Of a stretch of 53,633 nt of DNA, positions 9,439-17,081 are shown one piece after another. The stretch covers positions 1 to 53,633 of the forward strand of contig AJXE01000026.1 of assembly GCA_000263395.1 (NCBI GenBank), in the 5' to 3' direction. The notes below the pieces were generated by a model, which saw only the letters and a list, made by a program, of their open reading frames with translations, made no database searches and was not told the origin of the DNA. A program made the position numbers and the translations under genes. Source of the DNA: Stutzerimonas stutzeri TS44 (GTDB taxonomy: Bacteria > Pseudomonadota > Gammaproteobacteria > Pseudomonadales > Pseudomonadaceae). Positions within the stretch are counted from its first letter, which is position 1; every line of letters begins with the position of its first letter.

Positions 9439-10533
9439 ATGAAACGCCGCCATCTGTTCGGTGCCGCCGCCCTGCTCGCCGGCCTGTTCCTCACCGGCTG
9501 CAAGGACGAGCAGGCGCCGGTCACGGGCCAGCCCGCCAGCGAACCGGCCAAGACCTATCAGTGGAAGATGGTCACCGCCTGGCCGAAGAACTACCCGGGC
9601 CTCGGCACCTCGGCCGAGCGCCTGGCCGAACGAGTCACCACCATGAGCGGCGGCCGCCTGAGCATCAAGGTCTATGCCGCCGGCGAGCTGGTGCCGGCGC
9701 TGGAAGTCTTCGACGCCGTCTCGCGCGGCACCGCCGCGCTGGGTCACGGCGCCGCCTATTACTGGAAAGGCAAGGTGCCGACCGCGCAGTTCTTCACCTC
9801 GGTGCCGTTCGGCCTGTCCGCCATCGAGATGAACGCCTGGCTCAGCAAGGGCGGTGGCCAGGCGCTCTGGGAAGAGGCCTACGCACCGTTCGGCGTGCTG
9901 CCGATGGTGGTCGGCAATACCGGCATGCAGATGGGCGGCTGGTTCAACAAGGAAATCAACGCGCTGGACGACCTGCGCGGCCTGAAGATCCGCATGCCGG
10001 GCCTCGGTGGCGAAGTCCTCTCGCGCCTCGGCGCGACCAGCGTCAACCTGCCCGGCGGCGAGGTGTTCACCGCGCTGCAGACCGGCGCCATCGACGCCAC
10101 CGACTGGGTCAGCCCCTACAACGACCTGGCCTTCGGCCTGCACAAGGCGGCGCGCTACTACTATTACCCCGGCTGGCAGGAGCCGCAGGCGGTGCTGGAG
10201 CTGCTGGTCAACCAGCAGGCCTTCGACGAGCTGCCGGCGGACCTGCAGGCGATCCTCACCGAAGCGACCCGCGCCGCCAGCCGCGACATGCTCGACGACT
10301 ACACCTATCACAACGCCCTGGCGCTCGATCAGCTCAAGCAGCAGGGCGTGCTGCTCAAGCGCTTCCCGGACGAGGTGCTGCAAGCCATGCGCAACGAGTC
10401 CGAGCAGGTGCTCGGCGAGTTGGCGGCGCAGAGCGAGCTGAACGGCCGCATCTGGGCCTCGATGAAGGCCTTCCAGGCGCAGGCCGAGGCGATGCACGCG
10501 ATCTCCGAAAAGGAACTCTACGACTGGCGCTGA
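9439..10533 (+). CDS. TRAP-type C4-dicarboxylate/2-oxoacid binding lipoprotein (DctP family), orphan
   Basis: 364 aa from the ATG at 9439 behind AAGGAC. The N-terminus MKRRHLFGAAALLAGLFLTG ends in a lipobox Cys21, so it is a lipoprotein rather than a free periplasmic protein. The DctP fold is recognisable: WKMVTAWPKNYPG, RLAERVTTMSGGRLSIKVYAAGELVPALEVFDAV, the LRGLKIRMPGLGGEVL segment with the carboxylate-binding Arg, then GEVFTALQTGAIDATDWV and the long C-terminal helices. Family members bind 2-oxoacids or other monocarboxylates and hand them to a DctQM membrane pair. No dctQ or dctM gene is nearby, so its membrane partner lies elsewhere or it has a different role. It sits 35 bp after uvrD. 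Confidence 0.88.
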   Translation: MKRRHLFGAAALLAGLFLTGCKDEQAPVTGQPASEPAKTYQWKMVTAWPKNYPGLGTSAERLAERVTTMSGGRLSIKVYAAGELVPALEVFDAVSRGTAALGHGAAYYWKGKVPTAQFFTSVPFGLSAIEMNAWLSKGGGQALWEEAYAPFGVLPMVVGNTGMQMGGWFNKEINALDDLRGLKIRMPGLGGEVLSRLGATSVNLPGGEVFTALQTGAIDATDWVSPYNDLAFGLHKAARYYYYPGWQEPQAVLELLVNQQAFDELPADLQAILTEATRAASRDMLDDYTYHNALALDQLKQQGVLLKRFPDEVLQAMRNESEQVLGELAAQSELNGRIWASMKAFQAQAEAMHAISEKELYDWR

Positions 10534-10683
10534 GCCAGCCCCGCCGGCCGACCGCACCCGCGGCGCGGCACGGCGCGACGAACCGCCGCACGCAAAAGCC
10601 GGTAACATTCTGCCCCTCGCCAACACCTGCCCGGCTCGGCAGGATGGCGCGCGTACCTCTTCATTTCATAGCGGGAACACTCA

Positions 10684-11526
10684 ATGCAACGTGTGCTTAG
10701 CATTTTCATGGCGCTGTGTATCAGCCTGACCTTCGCGCTCGACGCCACGGCGGCCAAGCGCTTCGGCGGCGGCAAGAGCTTCGGCTCGGCGCCCAGCCAC
10801 CAGACGCGCCAGGCGCCGCAGCAGACCCAGGCCGCGCCGACCCAGGCTGGCAAGACCGCCGCGGCACCCAGCGGTGCTTCGCGCTGGCTCGGCCCGCTGG
10901 CCGGTCTCGCCGCCGGCGGCCTGCTCGCCTCGATGTTCATGGGCGACGGCTTCGAGGGCATCCAGTTCATGGATATCCTGATCTTCGGTCTGATCGCGTT
11001 CCTGCTGTTCCGCTTCCTCGCCGCCCGTCGCCGCCAGCAGCAGCCGGCCATGGCCGGTCACGCGCCGATGCAGCGCGAGATGCCGCAGCAGCCCGCGGCC
11101 TCGATCTTCGGTGGCAGCGCGGCTCCGGTTGCCGCCGCGCCGGTGATCAACGCGCCAGCCTGGTTCAACCAGCAGAGCTTCGTCGCCGCGGCCCGCGAGC
11201 ACTTCCTGGCGCTGCAGCAGCACTGGGACGCCAACGAGATGGACAAGATCGCCGAGTTCGTCACCCCGCAGCTGCTGGCCTTCCTCAAGCAGGAGCGCGC
11301 CGAGATCGGTGATGCCTACCAGTCGACCTACATCGACGATCTGCAGATCCAGCTCGAGGGCGTCGACGACAACGCCGAGAAGACCGTCGCCACGCTGACC
11401 TTCAGCGGCGTCTCCAAGACCTCGCGTTTCGACCAGGGCGAAGCGTTCAGCGAGAGCTGGCGCATGGAACGCACCCAGGGCGAAAACCAGCCGTGGCTGC
11501 TCGCCGGCATCCGGCAGAACGCCTGA
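10684..11526 (+). CDS. Tim44-like domain membrane protein
   Basis: 280 aa. The N-terminal signal-like segment ends around ATAAKRFGGGKSFGSAPS; this Gly/Ser/Phe-rich start and the following Gln/Ala-rich linker are typical of bacterial Tim44-domain proteins. A small hydrophobic segment (GPLAGLAAGGLLASMFMG) and a transmembrane helix (about residues 97-115, MDILIFGLIAFLLFRFLAARR) follow. From about residue 155 comes the globular Tim44/L45-like domain (FVAAAREHFLALQQHWDANEMDKIAEFVTPQLLAFL). The family's bacterial function is not established; an inner-membrane, envelope-related role is likely. It is followed by a strong terminator. Confidence 0.88.
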   Translation: MQRVLSIFMALCISLTFALDATAAKRFGGGKSFGSAPSHQTRQAPQQTQAAPTQAGKTAAAPSGASRWLGPLAGLAAGGLLASMFMGDGFEGIQFMDILIFGLIAFLLFRFLAARRRQQQPAMAGHAPMQREMPQQPAASIFGGSAAPVAAAPVINAPAWFNQQSFVAAAREHFLALQQHWDANEMDKIAEFVTPQLLAFLKQERAEIGDAYQSTYIDDLQIQLEGVDDNAEKTVATLTFSGVSKTSRFDQGEAFSESWRMERTQGENQPWLLAGIRQNA

Positions 11527-11541
11527 GGCGCAACGCGGCAT

Positions 11542-11572
11542 AAAGAACCCGGGCACATCCCGGGTTCTTTTT
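11542..11572. terminator. Rho-independent terminator after the Tim44-domain gene
   Basis: A perfect 12-bp stem (AAAGAACCCGGG with CCCGGGTTCTTT), a CACAT loop and a following T run. The A run on the other side lets it also serve the convergent oxygenase gene. Confidence 0.9.
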
Positions 11573-11675
11573 CTGCGCGTCCCGTGGGGACCTGGCTGCC
11601 CGATGGCGGACTGCCAGTCCGCTGGCCAATCCCCGCCCTTCCCGCGAACGCGCAATGCACCGGCAAACCCGCCAC

Positions 11676-12284
11676 TCAGGCCGACAGCGGCAGCACCGCG
11701 CGACGACGGAACCAGCCGGTGACCGACAATCGATCGGCCTGGGTCGCCAGCACCTCGTGCGGGAATTCGCCGGCCATGAACACCACCAGGGTGCCGGCCT
11801 CGGGGGCCACATCGAGGCTCTCACCGTCGGCCAGGTACAGGCGCAGGACGCCGCCGTGATCGGGCTGCCAGTGCGGGTTGAGGTAGAGCACGGCAGTCAC
11901 GCAGCGGCTGTCATCGTCGCGAAAGCGGTCGAGATGGGTCTTGTAGAACGCCCCCGGCGGATAGAAGGCGAAGTGGCACTCGAACTCCTCCAGGCCGAGG
12001 AACAGCTCGCGGTTGAGCTGCTCGCGCAGCGCATCCATCAGTTGCAGGTAGCCATCGCTGGCGGCCGACTGGTCGGGTTCCAGCCAGAGAATCTGGTCGC
12101 CGCGTATGCCTTCATGCACCGCCTGGGCTTCGCCGCGGCCGATCGCGGCTGGCACCATGACACCCTCCGCCTCGCGGCGGCGACATTCCTCGGCGAGGCG
12201 GAGGGTGTCATGGCCTGGGATGAACGCACGCTGTACCGACCAGCCACGCACGGCCAGGTCATCGATGAGAGTCGAAAACTGCAA
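11676..12284 (-). CDS. 2OG-Fe(II) dioxygenase, prolyl-4-hydroxylase type
   Basis: 202 aa. The double-stranded beta-helix iron site is visible: H117 and D119 in YKTHLDRF, H176 in FPHEVLA, and the 2-oxoglutarate-binding Arg in SVTGWFRRR (about 193-195). CHFAFYPPGAFY before the site is typical of the SM-20/EGLN-like branch. Pseudomonas has one studied protein of this type, PPHD, which hydroxylates a proline of EF-Tu; this gene may be its orthologue but I cannot prove that. It would act in the cytoplasm using O2 and 2-oxoglutarate. Residues about 24-44 are encoded by a 21-bp perfect inverted repeat (separate entry), which is odd inside a coding sequence. It stands alone, convergent to the Tim44-domain gene. 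Confidence 0.88.
   Translation of the reverse strand: MQFSTLIDDLAVRGWSVQRAFIPGHDTLRLAEECRRREAEGVMVPAAIGRGEAQAVHEGIRGDQILWLEPDQSAASDGYLQLMDALREQLNRELFLGLEEFECHFAFYPPGAFYKTHLDRFRDDDSRCVTAVLYLNPHWQPDHGGVLRLYLADGESLDVAPEAGTLVVFMAGEFPHEVLATQADRLSVTGWFRRRAVLPLSA
12155..12213. repeat. Perfect 21-bp inverted repeat inside the dioxygenase gene
   Basis: Arms 12155-12175 and 12193-12213 are exact reverse complements (core TGACACCCTCCGCCTCGC and its complement), separated by 17 bp. The whole palindrome is coding, about 70 bp from the start of the dioxygenase gene, and would form a very stable mRNA hairpin. Confidence 0.9.
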
Positions 12285-12556
12285 GATCAGGGCTCCGAGA
12301 GATCAGGATCATCAAACCGCCACGACGGGCCAAGCGGCGCAGCGGGGAACGATGCGCGCAGATGACATTCAAGATGACCTGGGAAGAGGCGCACGATCAT
12401 GCGCCCGGTGACGTATTCTGCGCCCGCCGGGTGGCATCCGGGAATGCCCGCATGGCGGCTGGGCGTGGCAATTCATTCATGCCAGCCGCCGCGCCCGCCC
12501 CGCTCGACAGCCGGCCAGGCGGCGTCGACAATGCCCGGTCCCGAACAGGAGTTCCC

Positions 12557-13306
12557 ATGCGCGCCCTTCTTGCCCTTGCCCTATTGCTCGTCAGCTTCGC
12601 CAGCCAGGCGGATGTCTACGAAGAACTCTACGAAACCGCCGGCTGGCCTGATCAGCGCGCCAATTTCAGCGACGCGCTGAGCGCCGCCCAGCAGCGCTAC
12701 AAGGACAGCCTGCCGCCCGCGGTATTCCAGGCACTGCTCGACAACAGCAACCGCCGCTTCGCCAGCGACGCCGTGGACCGGCGCGCCCTGCAGGCGCTGC
12801 GCGAGCAACTGGCCGAGCCACAGCCGGCGCTGCAATTCTTCCAGACCGCGCTGGGACGCAAGATCGTCGCCGCCGAGGTGCTGGCCGGGCGCCGCGAACA
12901 GCTAACGCAGCACGTCAACGGCCTGCCGCGCATGGATGCCGGCAGCAATCGCCAGCTGCTGATTCGCCATCTGGCGCAGGCGATTCCGGCCAGCGCCGCC
13001 GGGGCCGAAGTCAGCCTGGCGCTGGCCGGGGTCGCCGCCGACAGCCTCAGCCAGATGCTCCCGGGCATTCTCGGCGGCGGCCAGGCACAGGAGCTGCTGA
13101 ACAGCCAGCGCGAACGACTGGTGCAGCAGATCGACGACGATCTCGACAATACGCTGCTGTATGTCTACCGCACGCTGTCCGATGCCGAGCTGGAGGAGTA
13201 CCTGCAATTCGCCCAGTCCACCGCGGGCGAGGCGTACTACGCAGCGGCCCTGCAGGCGCTGCGCGCGGGGCTGGCGGTCGGCACGAATTCGGCCGCGGTC
13301 CGCTGA
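12557..13306 (+). CDS. Secreted DUF2059 domain protein
   Basis: 249 aa from the ATG at 12557, with AGGAG 5 bp upstream; longer in-frame starts lack a signal sequence. MRALLALALLLVSFASQA is a clear signal peptide, so the protein is probably periplasmic. The C-terminal part (LLYVYRTLSDAELEEYLQFAQSTAGEAYYAAALQALRAG) matches the pattern of DUF2059, a helical domain with the conserved Y-F-x-S-x-x-G-x-x-Y core. Function is unknown in the family. It is monocistronic and convergent with the downstream hydrolase; both stop codons lie in one hairpin. Confidence 0.8.
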   Translation: MRALLALALLLVSFASQADVYEELYETAGWPDQRANFSDALSAAQQRYKDSLPPAVFQALLDNSNRRFASDAVDRRALQALREQLAEPQPALQFFQTALGRKIVAAEVLAGRREQLTQHVNGLPRMDAGSNRQLLIRHLAQAIPASAAGAEVSLALAGVAADSLSQMLPGILGGGQAQELLNSQRERLVQQIDDDLDNTLLYVYRTLSDAELEEYLQFAQSTAGEAYYAAALQALRAGLAVGTNSAAVR

Positions 13307-13322
13307 GCGCCGCCGGCGCTCA
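13304..13322. terminator. Shared palindrome containing both stop codons of convergent genes
   Basis: TGAGCGCC, GCC loop, GGCGCTCA. The first TGA is the stop of the DUF2059 gene, and the complementary TCA is the stop of the hydrolase on the other strand. There is no strong T run, so termination efficiency is uncertain. Confidence 0.5.
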
Positions 13323-14258
13323 TTTCAGGCGTTCGCGCAGGAAGGCGAAATAGCGCTGGCGCAGCGCCTCGTTCTCGTTGATCAGGTGATGACGCGCCGC
13401 CGGCAGGCGCAGGATTTCCGGCGCGGCGAACTTGCTCTGCAGCACCGGCAGGTTGTACTGCCAGTCCACCGTCATATCGGCCTCGCCCTGGATGATCAGC
13501 GGTGACTCGCTGCTGCCCGGCGCCTGCTCGATACGCGGAATCCAGCGCGACAGCGCGCCGACCCAGGCCGTCGGCAGGATGCTCGCCTGCAACGGGTCCT
13601 CGGTCTGCACGAAGCGCAGGAAGCGCGCATCGCTGGAGTTGTCGCTGAAGGCCCGCGGAATCTGCTGGACGAAGCGGCGCACCAGCTCGTAGCTCAGCCG
13701 CGAGCGCAGCCAGCCGCGCGGCCGGATCAGCGGCGCCAGCAGGATGGTGCGGCCCAGTTCGTCATTCGGTGGCTGGTGCAGCAGGTAATCGAGCAGGATC
13801 GCGCCGCCGGTGCTCTGCCCGAGCAGGTGCCACGGTCGCGGCAGATCGAGCTGGCGCGCCTGCTCGAACAGGCCGCTGAGCACCGCCTGGTATTCCTCAA
13901 ACTCGTTGATGCTGGCCGGCGGCCCGCTGGACAGACCGTGCCCCGGCAGGTCGCAGGCGAGCACGGCGAAGCCCATGTCCAGGCCCCATTCGACGGCATG
14001 GCGGTACAGGCCCATGTGATCGTAGTAGCCATGCAGCAGCAGCAGGCTGGCGTGCGGCTGCGGCGGCCACCAGGCCTGAGCCACCACATCGTAGGCGCCC
14101 ACGCGAAAGCGCCCGAGGCGGCTGTGGATGTCACGCCGCTGCGGCAGGTCGAGGCCGTAGTACGCCTGGTAGTGCCGCGCCTCGGGCGACAGCGCGCGGG
14201 CATCGCGCAGCGCGCCGAGTTGCGCGCGCAGCAGGTCGGGTTGGATTCGCTCGGACAT
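13320..14258 (-). CDS. Alpha/beta hydrolase, lysophospholipase/monoacylglycerol-lipase-like
   Basis: 312 aa. The fold is shown by LLLLHGYYDHMGLY (oxyanion-hole HG), the ACDLPGHGLSSG turn, the nucleophile elbow GQSTGG with Ser149, the acid in IIQGEADMTVDW (Asp261 or Asp265) and the catalytic His in ARHHLINE (290/291). The DLPGHG-S-G pattern and a cap region between strands place it near the Hydrolase_4 (PldB/monoacylglycerol lipase) group. No signal peptide is seen, so it is cytoplasmic; the substrate is probably a small ester or lysolipid. GGAAAGG precedes the ATG. The next gene downstream on this strand is far away, so it is a single-gene unit. Confidence 0.85.
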   Translation of the reverse strand: MSERIQPDLLRAQLGALRDARALSPEARHYQAYYGLDLPQRRDIHSRLGRFRVGAYDVVAQAWWPPQPHASLLLLHGYYDHMGLYRHAVEWGLDMGFAVLACDLPGHGLSSGPPASINEFEEYQAVLSGLFEQARQLDLPRPWHLLGQSTGGAILLDYLLHQPPNDELGRTILLAPLIRPRGWLRSRLSYELVRRFVQQIPRAFSDNSSDARFLRFVQTEDPLQASILPTAWVGALSRWIPRIEQAPGSSESPLIIQGEADMTVDWQYNLPVLQSKFAAPEILRLPAARHHLINENEALRQRYFAFLRERLK

Positions 14259-14383
14259 GGCCTTTCCATTCGTCGATAACCGCGGACGCCGCGCGGAAAA
14301 GCGCCGCGACGCTGCGGCATCAAGGAATATTCCGCTCTGCGGCGAGGCATGGCAAGCTGGCGCCCCCGCCGCCGAGACCCGCC

Positions 14384-14947
14384 ATGCGCCGCCGCAAGCT
14401 CCTCATCACCGCCCTGCTCGCCCTGCTCGTGGCCGGTGCCCTGCTGGCCGCGGTCCAGTGGTTCGAGGCGCGCTACCTGCGCACCTTCGAGGGCGAGCGC
14501 GCCGAACTGTTCTCCGGCGACCACCTCAGGCTGCCCGCCGAGCTGCAGGGGCCGGGGCCGGTGCGCTTCGTGCATTTCTGGGACCCGGGTTGCCCGTGCA
14601 ACGTCGGCAACCAGCAGCACCTGGAAGAACTGCTCAAGCGCTTCGCGGGTCAGCCGGTGGCGTTCTACGAAGTACGCAAGCCCGGCAGCAAGGGCCGTCT
14701 GCCGCCGTCGCTGGCCGCGCTCAAGCCGCTGAACGACCTCGAAGGCGCCGCCGAGCTGCCCGCCAGCCCGGCCGTGGGCATCTGGGACCGCAGCGGCGAA
14801 CTGGTCTACATCGGCCCCTACAGCGAAGGCGCGGTGTGCAGCTCGGACAACAGCTTCGTCGAGCCGATCATCGAGGCCGTGCTCGCCGGGCGCACGGTGC
14901 GCGCCACCCATTCGCTGGCAGTGGCGTGCTTCTGCGCGTGGGACTGA
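14384..14947 (+). CDS. Membrane-anchored thioredoxin-like protein with CPC motif (DUF6436-type)
   Basis: 187 aa. MRRRKLLITALLALLVAGALLAAVQW is an N-terminal membrane anchor. It is followed by a thioredoxin-like strand VRFVHFWDPGCPCNVGNQQHLEEL, in which the usual CxxC is replaced by CPC. Another Cys lies in EGAVCSSD, and the C-terminus ends VACFCAWD, giving a second CxC. SPAVGIWDRSGELVYIGPYSEG resembles the cis-Pro side of the thioredoxin fold. A periplasm-facing redox or metal-binding role is likely, but no substrate can be named. It lies 98 bp before the TonB-receptor gene on the same strand, with an ANR/Fur-type control region between them, so it is not clearly part of that operon. Confidence 0.72.
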   Translation: MRRRKLLITALLALLVAGALLAAVQWFEARYLRTFEGERAELFSGDHLRLPAELQGPGPVRFVHFWDPGCPCNVGNQQHLEELLKRFAGQPVAFYEVRKPGSKGRLPPSLAALKPLNDLEGAAELPASPAVGIWDRSGELVYIGPYSEGAVCSSDNSFVEPIIEAVLAGRTVRATHSLAVACFCAWD

Positions 14948-14954
14948 GCGAAAC

Positions 14955-14968
14955 TTGATTCCAATCAA
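14955..14968. promoter_or_regulatory. Predicted ANR/DNR (FNR-type) box
   Basis: TTGATTCCAATCAA matches the TTGAT-N4-ATCAA consensus perfectly. A -10-like GAGAAT at 14992-14997 would put the transcription start near 15003, about 42 bp from the centre of the box. That is the spacing for activation by an FNR-family regulator of the TonB-ABC-nnrS operon. Confidence 0.75.
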
Positions 14969-14983
14969 ATAATAATCATTCTC
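14965..14983. promoter_or_regulatory. Predicted Fur box overlapping the ANR/DNR box
   Basis: TCAAATAATAATCATTCTC matches 14 of 19 positions of the classical Fur consensus, including the uninterrupted TAATCATT core. It overlaps the right half of the ANR/DNR box and covers the likely -35 zone, so iron-loaded Fur should block the promoter. Confidence 0.65.
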
Positions 14984-15045
14984 GCATAACTGAGAATTAC
15001 TCCCATCTGTCCGGCACTCCAGTCGGCCCATCTGGGAGCAGTTCG

Positions 15046-17079
15046 ATGATTGCGCGTCTCCACCCGCTGGCCCTGGCCTGCCTCGCCGCCAGCACCACCG
15101 CCCTCGCCGCTCCGCTGGAGTTGCAGGAAACCGTCGTCACCGCCAAGGGCTACGAGGCGGTGGCGCAGGACATCCCGCAAGCCATCGAGGTGCTCGAACC
15201 CGCCGCGACCCACGGCACGCAAACCGCCGGCAGCCTGTTGCGCGGCAAGCCGGGCCTGGCCGTGCACGGCGACGGCGCCTGGGGTCAGAATCCGGTGCTG
15301 CGCGGGCTGAAGAAGGAAAGCGTGGTGCTGATGGTCGATGGCGTGCGGGTCAATTCGGCGCAGCCGCAGGGCTCACTCGGTTCCTTCCTCGACCTCGGCC
15401 TGCTGGAGCGCGCCGAGGTGGTCAAGGGCCCGGGTTCGGTGCTGTATGGCAGCGGTGCGATGGGCGGCGTGGTCAACCTGATCACCCCCGAGGCGCGCTT
15501 CACCGAACAGGCCGAACAGGGCGGGCGCTTCGGCCTGTCCGCCAGCAGCGTCGATGAAGGCTTCAACGGCGCGCTGCTGCTGCGCGATTCCAGCAGCGAT
15601 CACGCGCTGGTGCTCGGCGCAGCGGGTCGCAAGGCCAACGATTACGACAGTCCCAGCGGCACCGAGCAGCGCACCGGCTACAGCTCCGACAGCCTGTTGC
15701 TCAAGTACAAGCAGCGCCTGAGCGACGAGGTGAACGTCAGTCTCAACCTGCAGCGCCACACCGACCGTGACGTCTGGTATCCCGGCTCGACGCGCACCGG
15801 CACGCCGGCGCGGCTCGGCCAGGTGACCATGCACTCGCCGGAGCAGAGCCGCGAGCTGTACCAGCTCGGCCTGGAGAACCGCCTCGGCGACGGCACACTG
15901 AACACCGAAGTCTACCGTCAGGAGGTCTACCGCGAGATTCGCGCCTACTCGTCGGCGCTCGGGCGCAATCAGGTGCGCAACGACGTCAGCTTCATCACCC
16001 ACGGCCTGCGCACGTCCTACCTCATGCCGGTGGGCGATCATTTGCTCACCGTCGGCGGCGAAGGCTGGAAGATGACCGGCGACCCCGAGCGGCATATCCA
16101 CAGCAACCCGCCGCTGTTCAACAACGACCAGCGCAACGACCCGTTCAAGGATGGCGAAGTCAGCTCCTACGGCGTCTTCGTGCAGGACGAGTTCGAGCTG
16201 GGCGGCACCGCCATCGTTGCCGGCGCCCGCCTGGACCACGTCAGCGGTGATGCCAAACAGAAGGGCGCCAACCAGACCAGCGGCCTCGCCAGCAGCGACA
16301 ACAACCTGTCCTGGTCGCTGGGCGCCACTCATCCGCTGAGCGACACGCTCAACCTCTATGCCAACGTCGGCCAGGCCTACCGCGCGCCCGACCTGCGCGA
16401 GCGCTTCGAGGACGCCGCGCGCGGCGACGGCTACTACCACATCGGCAATCCGCAACTGGACCCCGAGCGCTCCACCAGCTTCGAGGTCGGGCTCAAGGGC
16501 CACGGTGGCGATTTCGACTACCGCCTGGCGGCCTTCCATACCCGCATCGACGACTACATCGCCGGCCGCGTGACCGGCGCCCGCGCACCCAACGGCCTAC
16601 CGATCAAACGCACCGAGAACCTCGACGAAGTCGTGATCTATGGCCTGGAAGGCAGCGCCAGCAAGGCCGTCGGTGCCTTCGTGGTCGACGCCGGCTTCAC
16701 CTGGCTGCGCGGCGAGAACAAGCAGGACGACGAGCCGCTGTACCAGATGCCCGCCCACGAGCTGACCCTCGGCATCGGCCAGCCCGCCGAGCGCGGCCTG
16801 TACTGGCACGCCCAGCTGCGCGCGGTAGCCGAGCAGGACCGCGTCGCCACGCGCTTCTCCAACGGCACCGAGGACGAGACCGCAGGCTTCGTCACCGCCG
16901 ATGCCAACCTCGGCTGGGGTTTCGGCAGGATCGGCGTGCTGCAGACCGCCAATCTTGACGCCAGGCTGAGCAATATCTTCGACCGCGCCTACCATGAGCA
17001 CCTTGCCGACGGCGTCAGTGGTTACGAGCTGGAGGCGCCGGGCCGGGGACTCACCCTGGCACTGACTGGAAGCTTTTGA
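15046..17079 (+). CDS. TonB-dependent outer-membrane receptor, haem-receptor-like subgroup
   Basis: 677 aa. The signal peptide ends around ALAAPLE, followed by a TonB-box-like ETVVT. The plug domain (about 40-150) has AGSLLRGKPGLAVHGD, VLRGLKKESVVLMVDGVRV and VVKGPGSVLYGSGAMGGVVNLIT. The barrel ends in SNIFDRAYHEHLADGV and a terminal Phe (LTGSF), the usual outer-membrane signature. The barrel carries YRAP (about 444) and NPQL (about 467) with a His just before NPQL, similar to the FRAP/NPNL box of haem receptors; I treat haem or another metal chelate as a possible ligand only. The gene opens an operon with an ABC importer and nnrS, all overlapping or nearly so, behind predicted ANR/DNR and Fur sites. 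Confidence 0.88.
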   Translation: MIARLHPLALACLAASTTALAAPLELQETVVTAKGYEAVAQDIPQAIEVLEPAATHGTQTAGSLLRGKPGLAVHGDGAWGQNPVLRGLKKESVVLMVDGVRVNSAQPQGSLGSFLDLGLLERAEVVKGPGSVLYGSGAMGGVVNLITPEARFTEQAEQGGRFGLSASSVDEGFNGALLLRDSSSDHALVLGAAGRKANDYDSPSGTEQRTGYSSDSLLLKYKQRLSDEVNVSLNLQRHTDRDVWYPGSTRTGTPARLGQVTMHSPEQSRELYQLGLENRLGDGTLNTEVYRQEVYREIRAYSSALGRNQVRNDVSFITHGLRTSYLMPVGDHLLTVGGEGWKMTGDPERHIHSNPPLFNNDQRNDPFKDGEVSSYGVFVQDEFELGGTAIVAGARLDHVSGDAKQKGANQTSGLASSDNNLSWSLGATHPLSDTLNLYANVGQAYRAPDLRERFEDAARGDGYYHIGNPQLDPERSTSFEVGLKGHGGDFDYRLAAFHTRIDDYIAGRVTGARAPNGLPIKRTENLDEVVIYGLEGSASKAVGAFVVDAGFTWLRGENKQDDEPLYQMPAHELTLGIGQPAERGLYWHAQLRAVAEQDRVATRFSNGTEDETAGFVTADANLGWGFGRIGVLQTANLDARLSNIFDRAYHEHLADGVSGYELEAPGRGLTLALTGSF

Positions 17080-17081
17080 AC

